Below are positions 53,819-62,399 of a stretch of 64,000 bases of DNA, piece by piece (position 1 is the stretch's first letter; every line of letters starts with the position of its first letter). A program made the position numbers and the translations under genes. This stretch comes from Tyzzerella sp. GTDB lineage: Bacteria > Bacillota > Clostridia > Lachnospirales > Anaerotignaceae. The notes under the pieces are model-generated. The model saw only the letters and a program-made list of their open reading frames with translations. It had not been told where the DNA came from and ran no database searches. The stretch spans positions 1 through 64,000 of the forward strand of contig DXZA01000081.1 in the NCBI GenBank assembly GCA_019415525.1, read 5' to 3'.

Positions 53819-54058
53819 TTAATCCTCCTTTACAGCTTCAAAGGTTTTTTGTGAAAATCTTCCGTTTATATCTTTTTGAAGAAGTTTGACTTCTTCTTCC
53901 ATTCCATTAAGTTTTTCTCTACATATAAGTGAAAGTTCCATTCCTTGTTTATATAGCTGTATGGATTTTTCGAGAGGTATATCATTATTTTCAAGGTCAT
54001 AAACTATACTTTCTATTTTAGAAAGTGCTTCCTCAAAAGAAATATTTTTTTTTGCCAA
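53819..54058 (-). CDS. xseB: Exodeoxyribonuclease VII small subunit
   Basis: 79 residues; the family pattern SFEEALSKIESIVYDLENNDIPLEKSIQLYKQGMEL is complete. Binds XseA in multiple copies to form the nuclease. Four nt after xseA. Confidence 0.95.
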   Translation of the reverse strand: MAKKNISFEEALSKIESIVYDLENNDIPLEKSIQLYKQGMELSLICREKLNGMEEEVKLLQKDINGRFSQKTFEAVKED

Positions 54059-54062
54059 AATA

Positions 54063-55277
54063 TCACCACTCTCTTTTTATAATATCTTTAACTTGTGCCT
54101 TTACTTCACCGTCTTTAAATAATATTTTTATATTATCATCTAAATCTATATCATCAATGGTTTTTATATTTTTACCCCTGTTATTTTCAATTATAGTATA
54201 GCCTTTTTTTAACATTGCAAAAGGCGAAAGCAATTCCATTTTATTTAACAATCTTTCAAAAACAATATTTTTTTCTATCAATTTTGATTTTATAATATTA
54301 TCCATTTGTTTTTCCAAATTACTGATATAAATTTCATTATCAGTAATATTATCCATAGGTCTTTTAAAAAATCTTCTTTCCATAAGATTTTCAAGTCTGT
54401 TTTTTTCGTATTCAATTCTTGAATTTATATTCGAATTAAGATTTTCAATAATATTATCAAGTCTTTCATTATCAAATTCTCTATTATTTACAGCAAGTTC
54501 TGCTGCCGCTGAAGGTGTTGGTGCTCTTAAATCAGAAACAAAATCCACTATTGTAAAATCTGTTTCATGTCCAACAGCAGATATAATAGGAATTTCAGAA
54601 GCAAAAACAGCTCTTGCTACTTTTTCATCATTAAATGCTTGAAGGTCTTCCATAGACCCTCCACCTCGTCCTAAAATCAAAGTGTCACATTTTCCCCATT
54701 CATTTGCAAGTTTAATTGCAGAAACTATTGAGTCAACAGCATTTTCACCTTGTACAAGAGCAGGTATTACAACTATTTTTACACTATCATTTCTTCTTTT
54801 TGATATATTTATAATATCTCTTATTGCTGCACCTACAGGAGATGTTATAACACCTATACATTTAGGATATTTACATATTTCTCTCTTATAATCTTCATCA
54901 AAAAGCCCTTCAGATTCCAATTTAGCTTTTAACTGTTCAAAGGCAGTATTAAGAGCCCCCGCCCCCAGAGGCTCCATAAGTTCTGCATAAAGCTGATACT
55001 GACCTGTTTTTTCATATATGGAAACATAACCGCATATTACAACAGACATACCATTTTCAGGTATAAAAGGTAATATATCTGCACTGCCTTTAAACATAAC
55101 GCAATTAATAGCCGCACTATTATCTTTAAGCGTAAAATACATATGGCCTGTTGAGTGATATTTAAAATTAGAAATTTCACCTTTAACCCAAAGACTATTT
55201 AATATAAAATCATTTTCTATAAGATTTTTTATATAATGGTTTATCTGTCCAACAGAAAAAATTTTAGGTTCTATCAT
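54063..55277 (-). CDS. xseA: Exodeoxyribonuclease VII large subunit
   Basis: 404 residues: N-terminal OB-fold (LWVKGEISNFKYHSTGHMYFTLKD), catalytic domain with GVITSPVGAAIRDI, LILGRGGGSMEDLQAFND, SAVGHETDFTIVDFVSDLRAPTPSAAAEL, and a coiled-coil C-terminus that holds XseB. Degrades single-stranded DNA. Confidence 0.96.
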   Translation of the reverse strand: MIEPKIFSVGQINHYIKNLIENDFILNSLWVKGEISNFKYHSTGHMYFTLKDNSAAINCVMFKGSADILPFIPENGMSVVICGYVSIYEKTGQYQLYAELMEPLGAGALNTAFEQLKAKLESEGLFDEDYKREICKYPKCIGVITSPVGAAIRDIINISKRRNDSVKIVVIPALVQGENAVDSIVSAIKLANEWGKCDTLILGRGGGSMEDLQAFNDEKVARAVFASEIPIISAVGHETDFTIVDFVSDLRAPTPSAAAELAVNNREFDNERLDNIIENLNSNINSRIEYEKNRLENLMERRFFKRPMDNITDNEIYISNLEKQMDNIIKSKLIEKNIVFERLLNKMELLSPFAMLKKGYTIIENNRGKNIKTIDDIDLDDNIKILFKDGEVKAQVKDIIKREW

Positions 55278-55304
55278 TCTATATCTCCATATTTTAAAAT
55301 TGTT

Positions 55305-55697
55305 TTATACAAGCTTTCCAAGAATACCGTTTACAAATGAAGGTGAACTGTCTGAACTATATTCTTTTGCAAGCTCAACAGCTTCATTTATAACAACACT
55401 TGCAGGTGTTTCTGTATCAAATTTAAGTTCATAAACAGCAAGTCTTAATATAGCAAGGTCTACATTTGCCATTCTTTTTGTATCCCATTTTCTAGCAACA
55501 CTGTTTATAAGCTCATCTATTTCTTCAGTATGCTCTCTTACACCAATTACAGTGTTAATAATAAAATCTTTTTCACTTTGTGTAAGTTCCATTTCAGCTT
55601 CTTCAAAGAATATTCTCTTTGTTTCTTCTTCATTATCTGTAAATCCAAGCTGGAAAAGTAATGTAAATGCATTTCTTCTAACATCTCTACGACGCAT
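55305..55697 (-). CDS. nusB: Transcription antitermination factor NusB
   Basis: 130 residues with the N-terminal RRRDVRRNAFTLLFQL and C-terminal PASVVINEAVELAKEYSSDSSPSFVNGILGKL. Works with NusE (S10) on boxA RNA in rRNA transcription. AGGAGG precedes the ATG. A terminator-like hairpin separates it from gls24. Confidence 0.95.
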   Translation of the reverse strand: MRRRDVRRNAFTLLFQLGFTDNEEETKRIFFEEAEMELTQSEKDFIINTVIGVREHTEEIDELINSVARKWDTKRMANVDLAILRLAVYELKFDTETPASVVINEAVELAKEYSSDSSPSFVNGILGKLV

Positions 55698-55722
55698 AAA
55701 TTATCCTCCTGATATTTAACTA

Positions 55723-55750
55723 CAAAAAGGCGGAAGTAAAACCTCCGCCC
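55723..55750 (-). terminator. Terminator/attenuator between gls24 and nusB
   Basis: GGCGGA and TCCGCC around GGTTTTACT, followed by TTTTTG on the minus strand. It should reduce transcription from the gls24 promoter into nusB-recN. Confidence 0.82.
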
Positions 55751-55762
55751 CATTGAAAATTT

Positions 55763-56140
55763 TTATTCTTCCTCTTCTGTCTTTGGTTTTTTGCTATTAG
55801 TAGCTATACCTGTAATATTTACATTTACAAGCATAACTTCAAGCCCTGTCATTGTTTCAACAGCATTTTTAATCTTTTTCTGTACTTCAAGTGCAACATT
55901 TTGTACTTTAAAGCCGAATTCAACTATAATATCGACTTCAACACTTACTTCTCCACCATCAGCACATACTTTAACACCTTTTGACTGACTTTTTTTACCA
56001 AAAAGTTCAACAAAAGTATCTGTTGCATTTCCTGAAGCAGAATAAACACCTTCAACTTCACGTGAAGCTGTTCCAGCAATAATTGCAATAACTTCATCTG
56101 CTATCTGAATTTGTCCAATAGATGTATTATTTTCAGTCAT
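55763..56140 (-). CDS. Asp23/Gls24 family envelope stress protein
   Basis: 125 residues from ATG 56140, which has CAGGAGG upstream (the frame to 56194 is rejected). The Asp23 domain is complete: IQIADEVIAIIAGTASREVEGVYS, VSVEVDIIVEFGFKVQNVALEVQKKI. Members associate with the membrane and are induced by envelope stress in some species. The acidic tail TEEEE is typical. Placement just before nusB is common in Clostridia. Confidence 0.92.
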   Translation of the reverse strand: MTENNTSIGQIQIADEVIAIIAGTASREVEGVYSASGNATDTFVELFGKKSQSKGVKVCADGGEVSVEVDIIVEFGFKVQNVALEVQKKIKNAVETMTGLEVMLVNVNITGIATNSKKPKTEEEE

Positions 56141-56220
56141 ATATTTACCTCCTGACAATTGCTTTATATAAAATAAAGTATATTCGTGTTGCAAATAATT
56201 TTATACATACTACAATTTAT

Positions 56221-56248
56221 ATTATACCATTTTTTTTATTATTTGCAA
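56221..56248 (-). promoter_or_regulatory. SigA-type promoter of gls24-nusB operon
   Basis: TTGCAA (56243-56248) and TATAAT (56221-56226), spacing 16, with an extended -10 (TGG before TATAAT), on the minus strand. Confidence 0.82.
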
Positions 56249-56261
56249 TTTTAAAAACCAT

Positions 56262-56286
56262 AAATTATGCATATTATGCATAATTT
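56262..56286 (-). terminator. Palindromic terminator of the NSS transporter
   Basis: AAATTATGCAT and ATGCATAATTT form an 11-bp stem with a 3-nt loop, overlapping the transporter stop codon and followed by ATGGTTTTT on the minus strand. Confidence 0.6.
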
Positions 56287-57607
56287 AACCTATTCCCTTA
56301 AATATAATATTAAGTATATAAACAACAAGTGTTATGCCTACAAAAAGATATTTTGAAGCAGGTTCAAACCATTTTCCAATCTTTTTATTTCTTCCAAGCT
56401 GTACTTGTTCTCTTGCATATCCTTTTTCACATACCCAATAAAACATTATTCCTGCAAGAAGTGCTCCAAGTGGTATTATATATATTGAAACACCATCCAT
56501 CCAAGCACCTACTGCATCTCCACTTTCTATAAATACACCAACACCAATGGCAATAACAGAAATTATTAATGATGAAACAAATCTTGATAAACCAAATTTT
56601 TCTTGTAATGCTTCAACAGGTGTTTCAAAAAGATTCATAAGTGATGTTACAGCTGCAAAAAGAACAGCAATAAAGAATATTATTGCAAAAAGTTGTCCCA
56701 TAGGCATAAGTTTAAATACACTTGGCATTGTAATAAACATAAGTGGAGGGCCAGATGCAGGGTCAAACCCAAATGCAAAAACAGCCGGTATTATTACAAG
56801 TCCTGCAAGAAGTGCTGCACAAGTATCAAAGAAAGCTACATTTTTAGCACAATTTATTATATCTTCATCTTTTTTAAGATAACTTCCATATACTATTGTA
56901 CCAGAACCAGCAACAGATAATGAGAAAAATGCTTGTCCAAGAGCATAAACCCACGTATCTGGATTTTTTAAAAGTTCCCAATCTGGATTTAAAAGATATT
57001 CATATCCCTTTTGTGCTCCATCAAGTGTAAAAACTCTTATTGCAAGTATTATAAAAAGAAAGAAAAATGCAGGCATAAGAACTTTATTAATTCTTTCTAT
57101 ACCTTTTGACACTCCCATTACCATCATAAAAAATACAATTATAATACCTAAAATATGCCAACCAATACTTCCAAAATTTTCAGAAAGGTCAACAAAATAT
57201 TGTACAGAATCACTTGCAAAAACTGAACCAGTTATTGAACCTATAAGAAAATTTATTATCCAACCAACAACAACTGCATAACCTATGGCTATTCCAAGAG
57301 AACCTATAACAGGTATAATTCCAATAAATTCTCCCCATTTTCCACCTCTTCTCATTGCTGCTTTTTTAAATGCACCAAGAGGTCCTGTTCCCATAGCTCT
57401 ACCAAATGCCATTTCACCAGCAACACCTGTAAAACCAAGAAATATAACAAATATGAAATAAGGTATAAGAAAAGCTCCTCCACCATACTGTCCAGCACGA
57501 TAAGGAAACATCCATATATTACCCATTCCTACGGCAGAACCGATACATGCAAGTATAAATCCTATACGAGAACTAAAAGCTTCTCGCTTTTTAGTTTTGT
57601 CTTGCAT
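56285..57607 (-). CDS. Sodium-dependent amino acid transporter, NSS family
   Basis: LeuT-fold sodium symporter in the cell membrane. 440 residues, about 11-12 helices; the sodium and substrate site of helix 1 is in CIGSAVGMGNIWMFPYRAGQYGGGAFLIPY, and helix 6 carries FFSLSVAGSGTIVYGSY. Bacterial members often carry tryptophan, tyrosine or leucine; the substrate cannot be read here. Single-gene unit with AGAAGGGGG before the ATG. Confidence 0.93.
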   Translation of the reverse strand: MQDKTKKREAFSSRIGFILACIGSAVGMGNIWMFPYRAGQYGGGAFLIPYFIFVIFLGFTGVAGEMAFGRAMGTGPLGAFKKAAMRRGGKWGEFIGIIPVIGSLGIAIGYAVVVGWIINFLIGSITGSVFASDSVQYFVDLSENFGSIGWHILGIIIVFFMMVMGVSKGIERINKVLMPAFFFLFIILAIRVFTLDGAQKGYEYLLNPDWELLKNPDTWVYALGQAFFSLSVAGSGTIVYGSYLKKDEDIINCAKNVAFFDTCAALLAGLVIIPAVFAFGFDPASGPPLMFITMPSVFKLMPMGQLFAIIFFIAVLFAAVTSLMNLFETPVEALQEKFGLSRFVSSLIISVIAIGVGVFIESGDAVGAWMDGVSIYIIPLGALLAGIMFYWVCEKGYAREQVQLGRNKKIGKWFEPASKYLFVGITLVVYILNIIFKGIG

Positions 57608-57641
57608 AAAAATCCCCCTTCTTTTTTTTTAGTTAGAATAT

Positions 57642-57650
57642 ATTATAGCA
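57642..57650 (-). promoter_or_regulatory. Extended -10 promoter of the NSS transporter
   Basis: TGC-TATAAT on the minus strand (57642-57650), an extended -10; no convincing -35. Confidence 0.55.
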
Positions 57651-57717
57651 TAAAAATGCATTAAATATATTAAAACTTATATATTATATATTAAAATTTG
57701 CTTACAAAATATATTAT

Positions 57718-57757
57718 AAAAAAAAGCTAAATAACAATATTGTTATTTAGCTTTTTA
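57718..57757 (-). terminator. Terminator after dut
   Basis: AAAAAGCTAAATAACAATA and its complement form a near-perfect long stem followed by TTTTTTT on the minus strand. Confidence 0.88.
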
Positions 57758-57766
57758 TAAATATAA

Positions 57767-58204
57767 TTATTTTCTTCCAGTTGAGCCAAAACCACCTTCG
57801 CCTCTAACTGTTTCTGAAAGTTCAGAAACTTCATTAAATTCTACTGATAAGAAAGGTGTTACAACAAGCTGAGCTATTCTTTCTTTTGCTTCTATTACAG
57901 CATCATTATTACTATGATTATGTAAAAATACAAGTATCTCTCCTCTATAATCTGCATCAACAACACCTACTTTATTTGCAGGTGCAAGACCTTTTTTTGT
58001 AGCAAGACCACTTCTTGCATATACAAGACCTGCATATCCTTCAGGTATTTCAACAGCTATACCTGTTGGAACTTTAACTGTTTCGCCTGCTTTAACAACT
58101 ATATCTTCCTCTATACAAGCGTATAAATCATATCCAGCTGCAAATTCACTACCTCTTGTAGGAATAACTGCATTTTCATTTACTTTTTTTAAATTAATAA
58201 CCAT
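57767..58204 (-). CDS. dut: dUTP diphosphatase
   Basis: Hydrolyses dUTP, keeping uracil out of DNA and supplying dUMP. 145 residues with all five motifs of the trimeric enzyme: AGYDLYA, YARSGLA, GVVDADYRGEI, RIAQLVV and the flexible C-terminal RGEGGFGSTG. It follows nrdG by 15 nt, a sensible grouping in deoxynucleotide supply. Confidence 0.96.
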   Translation of the reverse strand: MVINLKKVNENAVIPTRGSEFAAGYDLYACIEEDIVVKAGETVKVPTGIAVEIPEGYAGLVYARSGLATKKGLAPANKVGVVDADYRGEILVFLHNHSNNDAVIEAKERIAQLVVTPFLSVEFNEVSELSETVRGEGGFGSTGRK

Positions 58205-58219
58205 TTTAATTCTCCACCA

Positions 58220-58714
58220 TTATTTATTATCATAAAGAACAACTTCTTCTGATTTAAGACTATTTTTAACATCTATTATTCTTTGATTTGTACTTCCTGC
58301 CCAATGATATTTTGCACATTTAAGCTCACTTACAAATTTACCATCAACAAGGACATCTATATTTTTCATAAAAGGAAGTCTTCTTACTTCTTCCCAAAGA
58401 AAACCTGTATAAAGCCATATTGTTTTATTAGGATATTTTTCTTTTATATCAAATACAAGTTTTCCTATATCATCTACATTGCAAGGGTGAAGAGGGTCAC
58501 CACCTGAAAGAGTTATACCATTTATATAATCTTTATCAAGCTGTTCAAAAATTTCACTTTTTGCAGCTTCATCAAATATAACACCACTGTCAATATCCCA
58601 TGTAATTGGGTTATGGCAGTCTTTACAATGGTGTGTGCAACCTGAAACCCAAAGCACAACTCTTAAACCTTCACCATTAAGCATGTCATCTTTTGTTATA
58701 TTATGAAATTTCAT
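58220..58714 (-). CDS. nrdG: Anaerobic ribonucleotide reductase activating protein
   Basis: Radical SAM enzyme that installs the glycyl radical in NrdD. 164 residues from ATG 58714, one base after the nrdD stop codon; the longer TTG-initiated frame lies inside nrdD. The cluster motif is CTHHCKDCHN (CxxxCxxC) after EGLRVVLWVSG. Confidence 0.95.
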   Translation of the reverse strand: MKFHNITKDDMLNGEGLRVVLWVSGCTHHCKDCHNPITWDIDSGVIFDEAAKSEIFEQLDKDYINGITLSGGDPLHPCNVDDIGKLVFDIKEKYPNKTIWLYTGFLWEEVRRLPFMKNIDVLVDGKFVSELKCAKYHWAGSTNQRIIDVKNSLKSEEVVLYDNK

Positions 58715-58715
58715 T

Positions 58716-60851
58716 TTACATAGATTTCCTTTCTGCAATCTCTGCCATTTTTGCTTTATTCAAACGAGTATCTCCTTTAACTCTTGAATATGAAAGATAA
58801 CCATTCATTCTATCTATTTTTGTAAGATTTTTACTTCCACATTTTGGGCAAACGTCCATTTCAAGTTCCTGATGTCCACAATCATCACAATATGCAAGAG
58901 AAAGATTTACACCTTCATAAAATCCCATTTTCATAGCACGTCTAATGAGAACTTTTACAGCTTCTTTGTTATAATCAATAGGATATTTAACATACTGTAT
59001 TTTACCACCATTCATTAAATCCCAAAATCTTTTCTCTAAATCTTGTTTCTGTATTGGAGAAATATCCTCTGTTACATGACAATGGAATGAATTTGATACA
59101 TAAGCTCTATCAGAAACATTTTCAATAATTCCAAATTTCTTTCTAAACTGCTCTACCTGTAAACCACAAAGACTTTCAGCAGGTGTTCCATAAAGAGCAT
59201 AAAGCTTTCCATCTTCCTCTTTAAACTGAGCAACTTTTTTATTTATGTATTCCATAACCTCAATAGCAAAATTTCCATCTTCTACAAGAGATTTTTTATT
59301 ATGTAATTCCTGAAGCTCATTAAGAGCTGTAATTCCAAATGAAGCTGTTGCAGCTTTTAAAAGAGGTTTAATTTTATCATTTGGCTTAAGATGACCACCA
59401 TAGAAACCACCTTCACAATATGCCATAGGATTTGTTGATGCTCTCATTTCTCCGAGATAATCATATGTTTTTAAATGTATTTTTCTAATCATTTCAAGAT
59501 AATAATCAAGAACCTCATAAAAATCACGACTTTCATAATCTGCTTTTGCATAAATCATAGGAAGATGAAGTGAAACAGCACCAATATTAAATCTTCCAAC
59601 AAAAACAGGCTTATCATTTTCATCGGCAGGTTTTATACCACCTTTTTCATACCAAGGTGAAAGGAAAGCTCTACAACCCATAGGGCTTATAACTTCACCA
59701 TATTTTTTATACATTTCAGAAACATATCCTTCACCTGTAAGGCTAAGCCAGTCAGGATACATTGTTTTTCTTGAACACTCAACACCTTCATTAAATACAT
59801 CTTCAAGTTCACAACCTTCACCATGAAGATTTTCATCATATAAAAATACTATTTTAGGGAATAATACAGGTTTTTTATTTCCTGCCTTTCCTTGACCATG
59901 TCTATGAACTTCAAGCATTGTTATTGCAGCCATTTTTGCAAATCTACTTCTACCAAGACCAACTGTCATTGTAACAAAAGGATAATCCCCTCTTGAAGAA
60001 CCTACTGAATTAAGTTTATATTCAAGTCCCTGAAAACCTTGTTCAAAATCTCTTTTAAGTTTCTTAATAGCAATTTCTTCTGCAAAATCTGGGTCATCAA
60101 CACCATAATATTTCTGTTTTTCAAGCTCTTCTTCATGATATTTTTTATAGCTTAATTCAGCATATGGTTCAAGTATATTATCAATCTGCGGAACAGTAAA
60201 TCCTCCATACTGCTGTGCCGCTGTTGAAAGTATCACGTCTCCTATAACATCAAATGCAACATCAAGAGTTTTTGGCTCATTATACCAAAGATTTCCCATT
60301 TCAAAGCCGCCTCTTAAAACACTTGCCATGTCAAAAAGACAGCAGTTCATTGTATCACGTCTTGCAGACATATCATGTATATAAATATATCCATCACGAC
60401 AAGCCTGAAGTTCTTCAACATTAAGAGAAAATTTCTGATAAAGTTCTTTATTTAACTGATTAAATATAAGACTTCTTTTTGTAGCAACAAGAGCACTATC
60501 TGTATTTGCATTATCTTTATCTCCTATGTACATTATTGACTGTGCTTTTTTATATACACCATCAAGCATATGTACAAAATCCTGTTTATAGTTTCTATAA
60601 TCTCTATAACTTTTCGCAACGGCAGGATTTACTTTTTCAAGAGCACTTTCTACAAGATTATGCATTGTTTGTATAGGAACAAGTGTAAGCTTTTCTTCTT
60701 TAATATGTTCCTCTACATATCTGCAAATCTCCTCTAAATTTTCTGATGTAAGTTTTGTCATAACACGCTCAGCTGATTTATTAACTGCATTTGCAATCTT
60801 CTGAGAGTTAAACGCTTCAAGAGTATTATCTTTTTTAATAACTCTTATCAT
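58716..60851 (-). CDS. nrdD: Anaerobic ribonucleoside-triphosphate reductase
   Basis: Oxygen-sensitive class III enzyme that reduces ribonucleotides to deoxyribonucleotides. 711 residues: N-terminal ATP-cone (about 1-95, the allosteric site), catalytic core, a zinc site (CDDCGHQELEMDVCPKCG) and the glycyl-radical motif RMNGYLS near residue 690. GGAGG precedes the ATG. Two NrdR-like boxes lie just upstream. Confidence 0.97.
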   Translation of the reverse strand: MIRVIKKDNTLEAFNSQKIANAVNKSAERVMTKLTSENLEEICRYVEEHIKEEKLTLVPIQTMHNLVESALEKVNPAVAKSYRDYRNYKQDFVHMLDGVYKKAQSIMYIGDKDNANTDSALVATKRSLIFNQLNKELYQKFSLNVEELQACRDGYIYIHDMSARRDTMNCCLFDMASVLRGGFEMGNLWYNEPKTLDVAFDVIGDVILSTAAQQYGGFTVPQIDNILEPYAELSYKKYHEEELEKQKYYGVDDPDFAEEIAIKKLKRDFEQGFQGLEYKLNSVGSSRGDYPFVTMTVGLGRSRFAKMAAITMLEVHRHGQGKAGNKKPVLFPKIVFLYDENLHGEGCELEDVFNEGVECSRKTMYPDWLSLTGEGYVSEMYKKYGEVISPMGCRAFLSPWYEKGGIKPADENDKPVFVGRFNIGAVSLHLPMIYAKADYESRDFYEVLDYYLEMIRKIHLKTYDYLGEMRASTNPMAYCEGGFYGGHLKPNDKIKPLLKAATASFGITALNELQELHNKKSLVEDGNFAIEVMEYINKKVAQFKEEDGKLYALYGTPAESLCGLQVEQFRKKFGIIENVSDRAYVSNSFHCHVTEDISPIQKQDLEKRFWDLMNGGKIQYVKYPIDYNKEAVKVLIRRAMKMGFYEGVNLSLAYCDDCGHQELEMDVCPKCGSKNLTKIDRMNGYLSYSRVKGDTRLNKAKMAEIAERKSM

Positions 60852-60881
60852 ATTTCCTGCCTCCTTTTTTTATAATAAAAA

Positions 60882-60928
60882 ACACAACATATTGTTGTCT
60901 GCATAATACTATAACACATATATTGATA
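60882..60928 (-). promoter_or_regulatory. Tandem NrdR-like boxes upstream of nrdD
   Basis: Box 1 (60882-60897, ACACAACATATTGTTG) matches the core CwAyATrTwG exactly. Box 2 (60913-60928) is weaker, with ACATATATTG in the core. They are 31 bp apart start to start, the three-turn spacing usual for NrdR. The remaining 61-nt and 200-nt flanks up to 61133 are AT-rich and show nothing else. Confidence 0.7.
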
Positions 60929-61133
60929 TTTAGAAAGACCAAAATATATTTTTAGCATAATCAACAAACCCTTATGGATTTTAAAAAATAAAAAAGTATA
61001 TCTTATTTATTGACTTTTTTATTTATGTGTAATTGGAAATTAAAATTTATTTTAAAAACTATAAATATTTTTTAAAAAACAGATAATAATATAAATGCAA
61101 TAAAAATTTTTAAAATATTTGGAGGTAATAGTT

Positions 61134-61298
61134 ATGGATAAAGTAAACAAATCTATCAAATGTTCAGTAAGTCAGTGTGCATACCATTGTCAAGATAAAG
61201 GATACTGTACTCTTGATACAATCCAAGTAGGAACACACGAAATTAATCCAACACAGAAAGAATGTACTGACTGCGAATCTTTTGCTACAAAAATGTAA
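61134..61298 (+). CDS. DUF1540 small cysteine-rich protein
   Basis: 54 residues, below the usual ORF length cut-off. IKCSVSQCAYHCQDKGYCTLDTIQVG and the closing ECTDCESF follow the DUF1540 pattern of clustered cysteines, likely binding a metal. GGAGG lies 8 nt before the ATG, and a strong terminator follows. Homologues are frequent in spore-formers, sometimes as tandem domains; the function is unknown. Confidence 0.88.
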   Translation: MDKVNKSIKCSVSQCAYHCQDKGYCTLDTIQVGTHEINPTQKECTDCESFATKM

Positions 61299-61313
61299 TA
61301 TCAGCGTAAAAAT

Positions 61314-61350
61314 AAGTATATTGAATATATTCAATATACTTATTTTTTTT
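61314..61350 (+). terminator. Terminator of the DUF1540 gene
   Basis: AAGTATATTGAAT and ATTCAATATACTT form a perfect stem followed by ATTTTTTTT on the plus strand. Confidence 0.9.
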
Positions 61351-61351
61351 A

Positions 61352-61378
61352 ACACTTGTCCTTTTTATACATATAATA
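61352..61378 (+). promoter_or_regulatory. Possible SigK-type promoter
   Basis: AC (61352-61353), 16 nt, then CATATAATA (61370-61378) fits the short mother-cell SigK pattern (AC, CATAnnnTA). The motif is low in information; support comes mainly from the spore-surface look of the next gene. Confidence 0.3.
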
Positions 61379-61407
61379 TATTAAAATAAATAAAAAAGAG
61401 GATTTTT

Positions 61408-61872
61408 ATGGACAATCAACATATTAAAAACCCATGCTGTATACTTGAAGACAATTGTAAAAATAAAATATTAGGGTTTGGTTATTTTTCAAATTCAGAA
61501 GAATTTAATTCTGAAAAAGGTATTATACAATTTAATGATACACCTGTAGTTACAGATATTTTTGATATTAACAATGGCTATATAAAAGTTAAATCAAACG
61601 GTTGGTATTACATTCAATATATACTCAATATACCTCCAAAAACTGATATTTCATCTAATTTTGCAATATATAACGAAAATTCTGCAATAGAAGGTACAAT
61701 TATAAATGTATCTACAACAAATAATGAAAACTCATTATATTACGGTGCTCAAACAATTTGTAAAATAGAAGAAAATACTACTGTATCATTAAAATCAGAT
61801 AAAAATTTATATTTTAAAACTAAAAAAACTTATGAAAACTGTGTATCATTATTTATATTAAAACTATTATAA
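61408..61872 (+). CDS. Hypothetical protein, possible TNF/C1q-like spore-surface domain
   Basis: 154 residues, no signal peptide or membrane helix. The beta-rich sequence with alternating short strands (GWYYIQYILNI, FAIYNENSAIEGTIIN, YYGAQTICKIEENTTVSLKSD, VSLFILKLL) recalls the jelly-roll C-terminal domain of BclA-type exosporium proteins, without any collagen-like repeat. A Cys-Cys pair lies near the N-terminus (NPCCILEDNC). AGAGG precedes the ATG. The fold call is from pattern only. Confidence 0.45.
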   Translation: MDNQHIKNPCCILEDNCKNKILGFGYFSNSEEFNSEKGIIQFNDTPVVTDIFDINNGYIKVKSNGWYYIQYILNIPPKTDISSNFAIYNENSAIEGTIINVSTTNNENSLYYGAQTICKIEENTTVSLKSDKNLYFKTKKTYENCVSLFILKLL

Positions 61873-61877
61873 TGCCA

Positions 61878-61912
61878 CAAAAAACTCCGGATACTTTCCG
61901 GAGTTTTTATTT
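61878..61912. terminator. Bidirectional terminator
   Basis: AAAACTCCGGA and TCCGGAGTTTT form an 11-bp stem between the convergent 61408 gene and iscU, with T tracts on both sides. Confidence 0.9.
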
Positions 61913-62350
61913 TTATTCTTCTGGAAGATTATGAAGTTCATCAATATCATCTACTGGTTTCTCAAGACCTTCTATAACTATATTATTTTTTTCTGCATAA
62001 TCCCAAAGAGCTGCATGAAGAGCTTCTTCAGCAAGACATGAACAATGAACTTTTACTGGTGGAAGTCCATCAAGTGCTTCCATAACCGCTTTATTTGTAA
62101 TTTCAAGAGCTTCCTGAATTGTTTTACCTTTTACAAGTTCTGTTGCCATACTGCTTGTTGCAACAGCTGCTCCACAACCAAATGTTTTAAATTTTGCATC
62201 TTCAATAATACCGTTTTCTATTTTAAGATATACTTTCATTATATCACCACATTTAGCATTTCCAACTGTACCAACACCACTTGCATCTTCTATTTCTCCA
62301 ACATTTCTTGGGTTCATAAAATGGTCCATAACTTTTGCACTGTATTCCAT
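61913..62350 (-). CDS. iscU: Fe-S cluster assembly scaffold (NifU/IscU-like)
   Basis: Scaffold on which Fe-S clusters are built. 145 residues with the three cluster cysteines: GNAKCGDIM, KTFGCGAAVATSS and VHCSCLAEEAL. The region after about residue 125 is a short acidic tail. It follows iscS by 49 nt, in the order iscR-iscS-iscU typical of Clostridia. Confidence 0.95.
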   Translation of the reverse strand: MEYSAKVMDHFMNPRNVGEIEDASGVGTVGNAKCGDIMKVYLKIENGIIEDAKFKTFGCGAAVATSSMATELVKGKTIQEALEITNKAVMEALDGLPPVKVHCSCLAEEALHAALWDYAEKNNIVIEGLEKPVDDIDELHNLPEE

Positions 62351-62399
62351 AAATCTTATCCTCCTAAATTAATCATCTGTATTATGAGTTATTTCTATA

